Assembly (NCBI RefSeq): GCF_042681745.1
Contig: NZ_JBHUGF010000011.1
Location: 434,001 to 498,000 of the forward strand
Length of the DNA stretch: 64,000 bases
Direction: 5' to 3'
Origin: Saccharibacillus nicotianae
GTDB lineage: Bacteria; Bacillota; Bacilli; Paenibacillales; Paenibacillaceae
Position numbers and translations under genes: made by a program. Shown piece by piece: positions 41,644 to 51,043 of the stretch; within the stretch, counting starts at the first letter, position 1, and each line of letters begins with the position of its first letter. The notes under the pieces were generated by a model. The model saw only the letters and a list, made by a program, of their open reading frames with translations. It was not told the origin of the DNA and did no database searches.

Positions 41644-43442
41644 GTAGTGTAAATACATCCACGACCTACAGTCATGAAGCCAATACATCCACATTGCCGC
41701 CTATCGCTGTTGATCTATTGATCACCAATGTGCAGGTCTACAATAGCTATTATAAAAAATTTCGTACAGGCGATGTAGCAGTCAAAGGAGAACAATTTCT
41801 ATATATCGGTCAACAAAGTAGTGATCGGTTTGATGCTAAGCAGATCATCGAAGGCAATAGACGATATATGATTCCCGGTCTGATCGATATTCATTTGCAT
41901 ATTGAAAGTTCAATGGTTACGCCTGCAACGTTCTCTCACGGGATTCTGCGCCGTGGAGTGACGACGATTGTACCGGAACCGCATGAAATGGCAAATGTAT
42001 TCGGACTGGAAGGGGTCAAAGAAATGATCGCCGCCAGTCAAGAGGTGACCTGCGATATGATGTACAGTATTCCTAGCTCTGTACCCGCAACACCGCTTGA
42101 AACAACAGGCGGTTCTATCGAGATTGCGGATATTGACGAGTTGATGCGCACCGAGTCGATTATTTGTCTGGGCGAAATTATGAACTATGTCGATGTGATA
42201 CGTGATCCTGAATGTAAAACCAATCAGATTTTGCGTCATATGAAGACCCATTATCCTCATCTTGTGATTGAAGGGCATACGCCCAAATTACTTGATCTGG
42301 ATCTTCATCAATTGATCACAGCAGGTATCGATTCTGATCATACCCATCAGAGTATCGAAGGAATGACTGAACGTATCGCAGCAGGAATGTTTATTGAACT
42401 GCAAGAGAAATCGATGACACCGGAAATTATCGATTATATGATTGAGCACGATGTAGCAGAGCATTTTTGCTTTGTAACAGATGATGTGATGACAGATAGT
42501 CTTGCGTGGCGTGGGCATCTGGATTATATCGTTCGTAAAGCGATCCAGATGGGGATGACACCTGAAGCAGCTATCTATGCAGCTACATTTACCCCTGCAC
42601 GACGGATGAATATGAGTGATCGTGGAGCAATCGCACCTGGTAAGTTAGCCGATTTTATTTTGCTAACCGATATTGAGAAGTTCCAGATTGATGAAGTGTA
42701 CAAAAAAGGATTGTGTGTATATCAGCAAGATCAGCTCTATGTACAAGAAGCTTCACTACCACAATTTCCAGCCCACTTTTATCAGAGTGTAAAGTTAGAA
42801 TTACTGAACGAGCAACATTTTCAAGTAACTACCGAGAAAACTGACGGTCTGTATGAATGTCGGGTCATGATGGTCAAAGACGGATCGACCTTTACCGAAG
42901 AACGTCTAACTGATGTGAGTGTGCGTAATCAACAGTTGAAGTGGGAAGAAAGCGGATATGGATTGATTGCTACTTTTGAGCGCTATGGAAAAAATGGGAA
43001 CTACGCGCATGGTCTAATTGGCGGTGATACGATTACACGCGGTGCGATAGCGACAACCTATTCCCATGACAATCATAACTTGCTTGTCGTCGGTCGTAAT
43101 CCACAAGATATGGCGATAGCAGCCAATGAAGTCATTAGCAAGCAGGGCGGCTTCTGTGTTGTTTTAGACGGCAAAGTGATCGCGTCCCTTCATTTGCCTG
43201 TAGGTGGTATTTTAACAGAAGCTCCGCTAGAAGAAACAGCAGTTGCTGTTGATCAACTGGTGACCGCGATGCGTGAGTTAGGATACAAACATTACAATCC
43301 GATTATGTCGATCAGTACACATTCACTACCCGTTAGCCCTGCACTCAAAATTACCGATTATGGTCTGATTGATGTCAATCAGGGGAAAGTGGTTCCTTTA
43401 TTTACCGGTGTAACTAAAGATATACCTAATATATCATTTTAA
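41640..43442 (+). CDS. ade: Adenine deaminase
   Basis: A 600-residue amidohydrolase that converts adenine to hypoxanthine and ammonia. Metal-binding motif PGLIDIHLHIESSM near residue 80, the PEPHEMANVFG block, ITAGIDSDHT(H), FCFVTDDVMTDSL and, at the end, GGFCVVLDGKVIASLHLPVGG, all typical of the Ade family. Full length. Translationally coupled to the importer ATPase (ATGA overlap). With nucleoside hydrolase and importer it makes a pathway: import of nucleoside or base, release of adenine, deamination to hypoxanthine. Confidence 0.95.
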   Translation: MSSVNTSTTYSHEANTSTLPPIAVDLLITNVQVYNSYYKKFRTGDVAVKGEQFLYIGQQSSDRFDAKQIIEGNRRYMIPGLIDIHLHIESSMVTPATFSHGILRRGVTTIVPEPHEMANVFGLEGVKEMIAASQEVTCDMMYSIPSSVPATPLETTGGSIEIADIDELMRTESIICLGEIMNYVDVIRDPECKTNQILRHMKTHYPHLVIEGHTPKLLDLDLHQLITAGIDSDHTHQSIEGMTERIAAGMFIELQEKSMTPEIIDYMIEHDVAEHFCFVTDDVMTDSLAWRGHLDYIVRKAIQMGMTPEAAIYAATFTPARRMNMSDRGAIAPGKLADFILLTDIEKFQIDEVYKKGLCVYQQDQLYVQEASLPQFPAHFYQSVKLELLNEQHFQVTTEKTDGLYECRVMMVKDGSTFTEERLTDVSVRNQQLKWEESGYGLIATFERYGKNGNYAHGLIGGDTITRGAIATTYSHDNHNLLVVGRNPQDMAIAANEVISKQGGFCVVLDGKVIASLHLPVGGILTEAPLEETAVAVDQLVTAMRELGYKHYNPIMSISTHSLPVSPALKITDYGLIDVNQGKVVPLFTGVTKDIPNISF

Positions 43443-43544
43443 AAACAAAGAATATTCGATAATCAGCCTATACTCAAAATTAAAAAAGTGGATGCTAAAA
43501 AATGATGTACTCAACAGATATACTAAAACTACGCTAAAAAATAT

Positions 43545-43586
43545 AAAAGCCGTTTCCCCAAAGTTACTGGAGAAACGGCTTTTTGA
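43545..43586 (+). terminator. Terminator of the importer-ade operon
   Basis: AAAAGCCGTTTC (43546-43557) pairs with GAAACGGCTTTT (43572-43583), then T. Confidence 0.88.
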
Positions 43587-43669
43587 TGTTGCTCAACATC
43601 AATTTTTTATAAATGTATATTTAGAAGAAAAGCTGTCATTGTTATGGTAAAACGTTAAAATGATTGATT

Positions 43670-45007
43670 TTACGATTCGTTCTCATCTAATTCTTCAGGT
43701 TCAACTACTTTTTTGACGATCTCAAGCTTGCGATAACGACGAGCGCTACGACGCAATACTTTGAATGTCAGATCCTCAAATTCATAGACCGCTCCAATGG
43801 CTAGATCAGGACGTTGACCGTATAACCAACCGCTGATTGTATCCAACTCTTCATCATCCAGATCTGTACCTAGCAGATCGTTAACACGATTGATAAATAC
43901 TTTACCATCAACAATTAGATGATGTGGTGCAATCTGTTGAATTTCGTCTTCTTCATCAGCATCGAATTCATCACGAATCTCGCCTACGATCTCTTCCAAA
44001 ATGTCTTCGATCGTAATCATACCGGATGTACCACCGTATTCATCGACCAGAATCGCAATATGAGTACCTTCGCGTTGCATCCGTTTGAGCAGATGTTTTA
44101 CAGGAGTAGTCTCAGATAAAGACATCACCGGATGGATTAAAGGAGCCACATTCAAATCCGGTGTTTCCTCAGCAGCCAGAAAGAATTGCTTCGTATTAAT
44201 CATCCCGATAATATTATCTTTACTTCCTTCTGCAACCGGGAAACGGGTATATTGCTCTTTACGAATAATCATCCGGTTTTCCTCAGGAGACTTTTCGGTA
44301 AATAAGCACACCATATCTGTACGCGGAACCATAAGTTCTTTGGCAAGCATTTCATCAAAAGCAAAAATACGACTAACATAACCATATTCACTTTGATTGA
44401 TTTTGCCACTTTCGTAGCTTTCATTCAAAATAATATGCAATTCTTCTTCCGAATGAGCTTCTTCATGTTCACTTGCAGGTTGTAGACCAATTAAGCGAGT
44501 CAAGAAGTTAGCTGATCCATTCAAAACAAAAATAAAAGGATACATGATACGGTTAAACCAGATAATCGGACGAGCTGTATACAATGTCACCAGCTCTGCT
44601 TTACGTAAAGCCACTGTCTTCGGTGTTAATTCGCCGACAACCACGTGGAAATAAGTAACCAAAATCAGTGCAATCGCATAAGACAAAATATGACTTAGTG
44701 ATTCAGGTACGCCTACATTAGCGAACAGCGGAGATAACATATATTCCACTGTAGGCTCTCCCAACATACCTAGTCCTAATGCAGTGATCGTAATCCCCAA
44801 TTGACAGGTCGATAAATAGCCGTCCAGATTAGAAATGACTTCTTTGGCATAACGAGCATTTTTATTTCCTTCAGCGATCAACTGATCGATCCGACTACCT
44901 CGTACTTTCACAATCGCAAATTCCACCACAACAAAAAAAGCAGTAAACACAATCAAAATAACAAATAACGTTAAATTAAGCCCTATATTAATACTGTCAG
45001 ACAACAA
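43670..45007 (-). CDS. CNNM/CBS-domain transporter (hemolysin-like, CorC/HlyC)
   Basis: About 445 residues: N-terminal CNNM (DUF21) membrane domain with four hydrophobic segments (LTLFVILIVFTAFFVVVEFA, LGITITALGLGMLGEPTVEY), two CBS domains (MVPRTDMVCL, GTHIAILVDEYGGTSGMITI) and a C-terminal CorC/HlyC domain (DTISGWLYGQRPDLAIG). Likely divalent cation (magnesium) efflux or homeostasis, not haemolysis. The longest frame starts at ATG 45049; I prefer TTG 45007 because AAGGGAGAGAG lies just before it, while the ATGs at 45049 and 45022 lack a good site. Confidence 0.88.
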   Translation of the reverse strand: MLSDSINIGLNLTLFVILIVFTAFFVVVEFAIVKVRGSRIDQLIAEGNKNARYAKEVISNLDGYLSTCQLGITITALGLGMLGEPTVEYMLSPLFANVGVPESLSHILSYAIALILVTYFHVVVGELTPKTVALRKAELVTLYTARPIIWFNRIMYPFIFVLNGSANFLTRLIGLQPASEHEEAHSEEELHIILNESYESGKINQSEYGYVSRIFAFDEMLAKELMVPRTDMVCLFTEKSPEENRMIIRKEQYTRFPVAEGSKDNIIGMINTKQFFLAAEETPDLNVAPLIHPVMSLSETTPVKHLLKRMQREGTHIAILVDEYGGTSGMITIEDILEEIVGEIRDEFDADEEDEIQQIAPHHLIVDGKVFINRVNDLLGTDLDDEELDTISGWLYGQRPDLAIGAVYEFEDLTFKVLRRSARRYRKLEIVKKVVEPEELDENES

Positions 45008-45107
45008 ACTCTCTCCCTTCATGCGTGCCGATCCTACAAGGGTCAGCATCCGCGATCCATTAATGTGAATGAGTCACACTTACCATCAGCAAGTGTGTTA
45101 TACATGA

Positions 45108-45455
45108 TTAAGGTCGTACGGAAGCCATATCCATATAATTGGATCGGTACTTGAGCGCTGCTAGCAACAAGCGCTTGAGCAAGAGAGGAATAACAGAAAG
45201 AAGATGAGTGGGACAGAAGAATCTATTCACATACCGAATCAGAATTGCAAAGTAAGCAGCCAGTGTCATCACTGGTGGTAATGTCGGTACATTAGAACCG
45301 CCATCTACATTACCAGCATATCGCGCTGATCCATATGTCATTTTGCCTGGATAGATTCCAGTCGTGACTGCAAAGTCGTAATCTTCTTCATCTGCTGATT
45401 GAAATGGCATACAGAACAACAGCATGATTAGACTCATCAGTACAGCACTCATCAT
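45108..45455 (-). CDS. Hypothetical small membrane or secreted protein
   Basis: Uncertain gene. The open frame runs 45108-45524; ATG 45455 or 45452 has GAAGGCG before it and gives about 115 residues that begin with a signal-like segment (MMSAVLMSLIMLLFCMPFQS), then an acidic Tyr-containing stretch and a second hydrophobic segment (PPVMTLAAYFAILIRYV) with a basic tail. No family recognised. Could be a real small envelope protein or chance. Confidence 0.4.
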   Translation of the reverse strand: MMSAVLMSLIMLLFCMPFQSADEEDYDFAVTTGIYPGKMTYGSARYAGNVDGGSNVPTLPPVMTLAAYFAILIRYVNRFFCPTHLLSVIPLLLKRLLLAALKYRSNYMDMASVRP

Positions 45456-45621
45456 TCGCCTTCGCGCGGGTAAAGTATCCAAGTAGCATCTCCCATTTGA
45501 ATAGGACGGACAAGCCGCCCTCATTTATAGTTATATATATTCATATTATTACAAATATATTAACTCTGAATATCGAATATTGAATCAGCATCTATATCTG
45601 TTACACGCCACAACTTTTCGT

Positions 45622-46458
45622 TTAGCGAGTAAGCAAAATAAAGAAAATAATAGCAAGTGCAAAACGGTAGTACGCAAATACATAAAGCGGAAGACGTTTA
45701 AGCAAATTTAAGAATGTTTTGATAGCTACAAGCGCTACAAGGAAAGCCGCGATAAATCCAGCAGCGAAAAATCCAAAATCATCCATACTTAGATACTGAG
45801 CACTTTTGACCAGATCTAATCCTGTTGCTCCGAACATCACAGGTACAGACACAAGGAATGTAAATTCAGCAGCGGCTGTATGGGATATTCCAAGTAATAG
45901 TCCACCGGAGATCGTAGAACCTGAACGAGAGAATCCTGGCCATAGAGCAAGACACTGGAACAATCCTACGCCAAATGCCTGCTTGTATGTAATATCATCA
46001 ACCGTCATATTACCCGCTGAGCGACCTTTACGCCATTCGGCATAGATCATTAGCAAACCACCGACAACAAGGCTGTAGACTACCGTCATAGGGCCGAAAA
46101 GGTGAGCTTTAATGAAGTCATGCAAAACCAGTCCAACCACAACAGCAGGAAGCATCGCTAAAATAATATGCAAAATGTTTAGACGACGCTGAGGAGCAAC
46201 GCCATTTTTACTTTTGAGACGACCGTTAAATAAATCAGGAATTGTCATCAAAATATCAATAAACTTACGCCAGTACAATACAACAACTGCAAGTACCGCT
46301 CCTAGCTGTACAACAATCTCAAATGTTTTGACCTGTTCTGCATTCTGATCAAGTCCCAGTAGATAACTGGTCAAAATCATATGCCCGGTACTGGATACAG
46401 GCAAGAACTCGGTCAAGCCTTCAATAATACCCATAATAATCGCTGAAATAATATCCAC
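45622..46458 (-). CDS. uppP: Undecaprenyl-diphosphatase (BacA/UppP)
   Basis: A 278-residue integral membrane phosphatase that recycles undecaprenyl pyrophosphate, the cell-wall lipid carrier; raised dosage gives bacitracin resistance. Catalytic motifs EGLTEFLPVSSTGHMIL near the N-terminus and PGFSRSGSTISGGLLLG in the middle are intact. GTG 46458 chosen because AAAGGAGGTCCATTC precedes it; a longer in-frame start at 46485 is upstream of that site. Confidence 0.94.
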   Translation of the reverse strand: MDIISAIIMGIIEGLTEFLPVSSTGHMILTSYLLGLDQNAEQVKTFEIVVQLGAVLAVVVLYWRKFIDILMTIPDLFNGRLKSKNGVAPQRRLNILHIILAMLPAVVVGLVLHDFIKAHLFGPMTVVYSLVVGGLLMIYAEWRKGRSAGNMTVDDITYKQAFGVGLFQCLALWPGFSRSGSTISGGLLLGISHTAAAEFTFLVSVPVMFGATGLDLVKSAQYLSMDDFGFFAAGFIAAFLVALVAIKTFLNLLKRLPLYVFAYYRFALAIIFFILLTR

Positions 46459-46765
46459 GAATGGACCTCCTTTTAATGTGAGCATAGTTATGAATGTAAT
46501 TTACGCTTACTCCATAGTATGAGATAAGACAGCACTCCGTCAATTTGCTAGATAGCCTATGTTATTTCTGTGCATTTATGGCATCTTCAGAAAACTGAAC
46601 GAAAAGAACTAGAGATGTAAAGGTTATTGATAAAGTAAGCGTTTGCTTGATAGGTAATAGACAAAAGGAGTGAAATATAAACTCGCAATTTGTCGATCAT
46701 AAAAAATATTTTTTACAGATAACACTAGCCAAATCGCACACCATCTGTTATGATTAATTCAGGAA

Positions 46766-46780
46766 TTAGAATAAGTCTAA
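46766..46780 (+). promoter_or_regulatory. Per/Fur-type box upstream of dps
   Basis: TTAGAATAAGTCTAA, with perfect TTAGA/TCTAA arms, 34 bases before the dps start. It keeps 12 of 15 positions of the PerR consensus TTATAATNATTATAA. dps (mrgA) genes are classic PerR targets, which supports the reading. The 46486-46814 gap holds no other clear feature. Confidence 0.45.
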
Positions 46781-46814
46781 ATTTAAAAATATAAAACGAA
46801 AAGAGGAATTATCT

Positions 46815-47297
46815 ATGACATCTCTACAAAACACTTCTACTACAACTGAGACTACACAAACAACTGCATTATATAACGCTTTGAATGTACAAATTGCAAA
46901 CTGGTCTTTGCTTTATACTAAACTTCACAATTTCCACTGGTACGTCAAAGGTGAAAACTTCTTTACATTACATGCTAAATTTGAAGAATTATATGATCAA
47001 GCTACTGTATATATGGACGATATTGCTGAACGTTTGCTTGCAATCGGTGGTCAACCTGTCGCTACACTTCGTGAGCAATTGGAATTGTCTACATTGCTTG
47101 AAGCAACAGGCACAGAGCAAGCGAACCAAATGGTAAGTTCACTGGTAGAAGATATTGCAACCGTATCTACCGAATTAACAGAAACGATCGTGCTTGCAGA
47201 GCAAGTCAGTGACCAACCGACTGCTGATCTATTGATCGGTATTCGCGGCGAAATTGAAAAAGCAGCATGGATGTTGAACGCTTATCTTGGTCGTTAA
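46815..47297 (+). CDS. dps: Dps-family ferritin-like protein
   Basis: A 160-residue four-helix protein that stores iron and protects DNA against peroxide. Ferroxidase residues are in LHNFHWYVKGENFFTLHAKF and DDIAERLLAIGGQPVAT, as in MrgA/Dps. A Thr-rich N-terminal tail of about 18 residues precedes the core and could contact DNA. ATG follows AAGAGGAATTATCT. Probably peroxide-induced through the upstream Per-type box; single gene with its own terminator. Confidence 0.93.
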   Translation: MTSLQNTSTTTETTQTTALYNALNVQIANWSLLYTKLHNFHWYVKGENFFTLHAKFEELYDQATVYMDDIAERLLAIGGQPVATLREQLELSTLLEATGTEQANQMVSSLVEDIATVSTELTETIVLAEQVSDQPTADLLIGIRGEIEKAAWMLNAYLGR

Positions 47298-47355
47298 GAT
47301 CATCTTCTATCTATTGTAATTATTCCATCAATATTATTCATAATATTGTCTTATC

Positions 47356-47392
47356 TTGAAGCCCTTCAGACTATTATCTGGAGGGCTTTTGC
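47356..47392 (+). terminator. Terminator of dps
   Basis: AAGCCCTTCAGA (47359-47370) pairs with TCTGGAGGGCTT (47377-47388) with one mismatch, then TTT. Confidence 0.8.
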
Positions 47393-47581
47393 TGTCGATA
47401 AAATAGAAAGTAATAGATAAAGCTTACAGTTAATCATACTGTCCCTTTTACAAGATAAAATTGTTTGTATAATTCAGTCATCCAAATGTAATATGGATAC
47501 GTATTTTAGAGTGTACCCGCTATTTATGGAACGATATGGAAAGTCTCTCAGCCCTTATACAGCAAGGATGTGCACGTTCTG

Positions 47582-47595
47582 TGACAATTGTGTCA
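47582..47595 (+). promoter_or_regulatory. Inverted repeat upstream of nos
   Basis: TGACA-ATTG-TGTCA about 155 bases before the nos start, with a TATAAT at 47627-47632 between them. Candidate operator; I cannot name the protein. The remainder of 47393-47748 has only chance ORFs. Confidence 0.35.
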
Positions 47596-47748
47596 TAAGA
47601 CTGCCGAAGCGTTGTGTTGTACCGTATAATATGGACAATCCTAATAACGATAAGCAGACCAATCAGGCGGGCTCCCACCAGAGCGTCGTCTGTTTTTATA
47701 TGGTAGTAGAAGTGATTGTAATTGATAAGATAAAATGAGGTGGAATAC

Positions 47749-48879
47749 ATGGCCATTACACATCCGCTAGTACAGGAAGCAACATTATTTTTGCGCCAAT
47801 GTTATCAAGAACTTGGCAAAAGTGAAGAAGAGCTAGAAGCACGTCTACAACAGGTAGAGTGTGATATTCAAAACAATGGCAGTTATGAACATACATTTGA
47901 AGAATTAGAGCATGGAGCTAAGATGGCATGGCGTAATAGCAATCGCTGTATTGGACGTTTATTTTGGGATAATCTCAAAGTACGCGATCAACGTCATATT
48001 CAAGGCACAGAGCAGATCGCAGACTCTTTACTTGAGCATATCCGATATGCTACAAATGGAGGTAAAGTTCGTCCGACGATCACTATTTTTAGACCGCGTG
48101 CGATTGACGGATCAGAGCTAAGAATTTGGAATCATCAATTGATTCGTTATGCAGGTTATCAGACGGAAGACGGTATCGTTGGTGATCCTGCTTCACTTGA
48201 TTTTACGCAATTTTGTGAAAAGTTAGGTTGGAGTGGGGCAGGAACTTCGTTTGATGTGCTTCCTTTGGTGATTAGTGAATATAATGGTGCACCACGTTGG
48301 TTTGAGATTCCGCAAGCTGATATCATGGAAGTACCGATGATCCATCCTGATTTTCCGGGATTTACAGAAATGGAATTAAAGTGGTACGCTGTTCCCATCG
48401 TTTCTGAAATGCGCTTAAATATTGGCGGTATTCATTATACAGCAGCCCCTTTCAATGGCTGGTATATGGGTACAGAGATCGGTGCGCGTAACTTTGCAGA
48501 TGAACAGCGATATAATTTGTTACCACAAATGGCAAAAATCATGGGACTCGATACCAGTAGCAAAGCCACATTATGGAAAGATCGTGCATTAGTGGAGCTG
48601 AATTTAGCGGTATTGTATTCGTTCAAAGAAGCAGGCGTTAGTATAGTCGATCATCATACAGCGGCTTCCCAATTTCAGCGCTTTGAAGAGCGAGAAGCAG
48701 AAGCCGGGCGAGCTGTAACAGGCAATTGGACATGGCTAATTCCGCCGATGTCGCCTGCGACTACGCATATTTTCCATCAATCGTATGATAATCGGGTTGT
48801 TACCCCTAATTTCTTTTATCAGGATAAACCATATGAACAGAAAGCTTCTGCTTCGCAAGGAGGCTGTCCGTTTCATTAA
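47749..48879 (+). CDS. nos: Nitric oxide synthase oxygenase
   Basis: A 376-residue bacterial NOS oxygenase without a reductase domain. It oxidises arginine to citrulline and NO using electrons from general flavodoxin/ferredoxin reductases. The haem-ligand motif AWRNSNRCIGRLFWD is present (Cys67), together with the substrate-binding PFNGWYMGTEIGARNF (Glu), the VDHHTAASQF pterin/dimer region and WTWLIPPMSPATTHIFHQ. ATG 47749 is chosen with GAGGTGGAA before it; GTG 47740 overlaps that site. In Bacillus NO protects against oxidants and antibiotics; dps upstream fits a stress neighbourhood. Confidence 0.96.
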   Translation: MAITHPLVQEATLFLRQCYQELGKSEEELEARLQQVECDIQNNGSYEHTFEELEHGAKMAWRNSNRCIGRLFWDNLKVRDQRHIQGTEQIADSLLEHIRYATNGGKVRPTITIFRPRAIDGSELRIWNHQLIRYAGYQTEDGIVGDPASLDFTQFCEKLGWSGAGTSFDVLPLVISEYNGAPRWFEIPQADIMEVPMIHPDFPGFTEMELKWYAVPIVSEMRLNIGGIHYTAAPFNGWYMGTEIGARNFADEQRYNLLPQMAKIMGLDTSSKATLWKDRALVELNLAVLYSFKEAGVSIVDHHTAASQFQRFEEREAEAGRAVTGNWTWLIPPMSPATTHIFHQSYDNRVVTPNFFYQDKPYEQKASASQGGCPFH

Positions 48880-48897
48880 CATGAGAGGAATATTATT

Positions 48898-50247
48898 TTG
48901 AATAAAATGGCAAGGCATATGAAGGGATTTGTTCATCCGGCACGCTTAATTCCATTAGGATTCGCAGGGATGATCTTGATCGGGACGATATTACTGAGTC
49001 TCCCGATAGCAGGTACAAATGGTCACAGCGTAGGGTTATTGAATGCTTTTTTCACTTCGACTTCGGCTGTCTGTGTGACAGGGCTTGCTGTTATCGATAC
49101 AGGAGCGAGCTTTTCACTATTCGGTGAGCTGGTAATTATGGTACTGATCCAGATCGGTGGGCTTGGATTTATGACGTTCGGGGTGCTGTTTGCAGTATTA
49201 CTAGGCAAGCAGATTGGTCTCAAGCATCGCTTAATGATTCAGCAAGCGACTAATGCTTTTTCTACACAGGGATTAGTAAAATTATCACTTAACATCTTTT
49301 TGATCGCTTTTGTACTTGAATTTGTGGCGATGATCACGTTAACGTTACACTGGGGGCCAACAATGGGTTGGGCACCTGCTCTGTATCAAGGTGCATTTTA
49401 CGCGATCTCTTCTTTTAATAATGCAGGGTTCTCGTTATCTCCAGATAGCTTATCCAGTCATGTCGGTGATCCGGTAGTCAATACGGTCGTTATTTCACTA
49501 TTTGTAATCGGTGGACTTGGATTTATTGTCGTGACCGATATATTACAAAAGCGCAGATGGCGCAGATTTTCATTAAATACGAAGCTTGTACTGATGACTT
49601 CAGCGATCGCCACCGTATTCGGGGTATTATTTGTACTTGTAGTGGAATGGGGCAATCCAGCCACACTTGGACATTTGAGTATCGCTGAGAAAATATGGGC
49701 ATCGCTATTCCAAGGCGTTATGCCTCGTTCATCAGGTTATAATACGGTCGATATCGGTGGTCTGATGGCGGCAACACAATTTGTTTTTATTATTCTGATG
49801 TTTATTGGAGCTGCCAGTGGTTCAACCGGTGGCGGGATCAAAACGAATACGTTTGCGATTTTAATGCTTGCGCTTTACAGCGTAGTACGTGGTCGTAGTG
49901 AGATTCGTGCATTTCATCGTAGAATTAGCTTTGATACGGCATTCCGCGCACTGGCTGTTATTATGATCTCGCTCGGGATTGTGTTTACGATGACGATTTT
50001 ACTGACACTGACCGAAAGTGGAACAGGCGCTCAATTTCTAAGTATTTTTTATGAAACTGTTTCTGCTTTTGGTACGGTAGGTTCGTCGATGGGCTTAACC
50101 CCTCATTTAACACCTGCTGGCAAAATCATCATTATTATTACAATGTATATCGGTCGTCTGGGCCCGCTTGCTCTAGCGTACGCACTCGCACAGAAAAACA
50201 AAGAAGCCAAGTTCAGTTACCCGGAAGAAAAGGTACTGATTGGCTGA
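48898..50247 (+). CDS. KtrB/TrkH-family potassium (sodium) transporter subunit
   Basis: A 449-residue membrane protein with four pore-type repeats: TSTSAVCVTGLAVIDTGASF, AISSFNNAGFSLSPDS, MPRSSGYNTVDIGG and ETVSAFGTVGSSMGLT hold the selectivity glycines, and AASGSTGGGIKTNTFAIL is the KtrB/TrkH signature. Works with a cytosolic KtrA/C-type RCK subunit, not found here. TTG start 48898 with AGAGGAA seven bases before; ATG 48907 is possible. 18 bases after nos, so probably co-transcribed. Convergent with the next gene (16 bases apart, no terminator seen). Confidence 0.92.
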   Translation: MNKMARHMKGFVHPARLIPLGFAGMILIGTILLSLPIAGTNGHSVGLLNAFFTSTSAVCVTGLAVIDTGASFSLFGELVIMVLIQIGGLGFMTFGVLFAVLLGKQIGLKHRLMIQQATNAFSTQGLVKLSLNIFLIAFVLEFVAMITLTLHWGPTMGWAPALYQGAFYAISSFNNAGFSLSPDSLSSHVGDPVVNTVVISLFVIGGLGFIVVTDILQKRRWRRFSLNTKLVLMTSAIATVFGVLFVLVVEWGNPATLGHLSIAEKIWASLFQGVMPRSSGYNTVDIGGLMAATQFVFIILMFIGAASGSTGGGIKTNTFAILMLALYSVVRGRSEIRAFHRRISFDTAFRALAVIMISLGIVFTMTILLTLTESGTGAQFLSIFYETVSAFGTVGSSMGLTPHLTPAGKIIIIITMYIGRLGPLALAYALAQKNKEAKFSYPEEKVLIG

Positions 50248-50263
50248 TGTTCTGTAGCACTGA

Positions 50264-50917
50264 CTAATTAATTCTTTTTTCCAACCAATTCAATAATTTA
50301 CTTAACGAATAAGTAAGAATAAAGTAGATGATTGAAGCGGTGATATAGGGCTCCCATACACGCATATATTGTCCACGCATACTGTTGGCATAATACATCA
50401 GTTCAGGAGCGGCAATAATAGCGACTAAGGAAGAGTCTTTAATCAGTACAATAAATTCATTACCAAAAGCAGGAATCATTCGCTTGATCGCTTGAGGCAA
50501 AATAATATAACGCATCGTTTGGCGGCGTGTCATCCCTAGAGATAACGCCGCTTCCGTTTGCCCTTTTTCGACAGATTGAATACCAGCGCGGAAAATCTCG
50601 GCAGTGTACGCGGCTGAATTAAGGGTCAATGCTACGATAGCCGCTAAAATCGGATCACTTCGATCTAACAGCAATGGAATTAATCCAAAATGCACCATAA
50701 GTACTTGTACCAATAACGGTGTGCCGCGGAAAAAGTTGATATAACAAGCTGTCGGTAAATGAAAGTAGGCTTTGGAAGACATGCGTCCAAATCCCATAAT
50801 CAGACCAAGGATGGAACCGAAAAGAATCCCTGCAAATGAAATACCAATCGTTAATAAAGTTCCTTTTAATAAGATCGGGAGATAATAAGCGATAATATCG
50901 AATCTAAAGTCTGTCAT
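50264..50917 (-). CDS. Amino acid ABC importer permease (HisM/GlnP type)
   Basis: A 217-residue polar amino acid permease: LPILLKGTLLTIGISFAGIL, FRGTPLLVQVLMVHFGL (the signature near residue 60) and EAA loop LSLGMTRRQTMRYIILPQAI. ATG 50917 chosen because AGGAAGGGACTC precedes it; the frame continues upstream to 50986 without a site. It follows the binding-protein gene in an operon. The matching ATPase gene is not in the window beside it, so an ATPase from elsewhere must be used. Confidence 0.9.
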   Translation of the reverse strand: MTDFRFDIIAYYLPILLKGTLLTIGISFAGILFGSILGLIMGFGRMSSKAYFHLPTACYINFFRGTPLLVQVLMVHFGLIPLLLDRSDPILAAIVALTLNSAAYTAEIFRAGIQSVEKGQTEAALSLGMTRRQTMRYIILPQAIKRMIPAFGNEFIVLIKDSSLVAIIAAPELMYYANSMRGQYMRVWEPYITASIIYFILTYSLSKLLNWLEKRIN

Positions 50918-50956
50918 GAAGAGTCCCTTCCTATTCAAAAAGGTTGTGATAACCGA

Positions 50957-50992
50957 GAAAGTATGCGCAATAGTTGGATAACGCATACTTTC
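50957..50992 (-). terminator. Intercistronic hairpin between binding protein and permease genes
   Basis: GAAAGTATGCG (50957-50967) pairs with CGCATACTTTC (50982-50992). In the direction of the minus-strand operon it is followed by TCGGTTATC rather than Ts, so it is more likely an mRNA-stabilising or partial attenuating hairpin; the T-run is on the opposite side. Confidence 0.55.
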
Positions 50993-51043
50993 TTTTTTTA
51001 TAGTGATATATAGACTAACCGTGTATTTATAGACAGATCATGT

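Noticed and set aside
41910..42278. 122-codon ORF opposite adenine deaminase
   Set aside because: Complete overlap with ade, His/Arg/Asn-rich shadow translation, no ribosome site.
46641..46660. cre-like sequence around AAGTAAGCGTTTGCTTGA
   Set aside because: Three mismatches to the CcpA consensus at defining positions, and no catabolic gene next to it.
47493..47738. 81-codon ORF upstream of nos
   Set aside because: No ribosome site, Cys/Arg-rich chance composition, and it overlaps the promoter-type region and inverted repeat.
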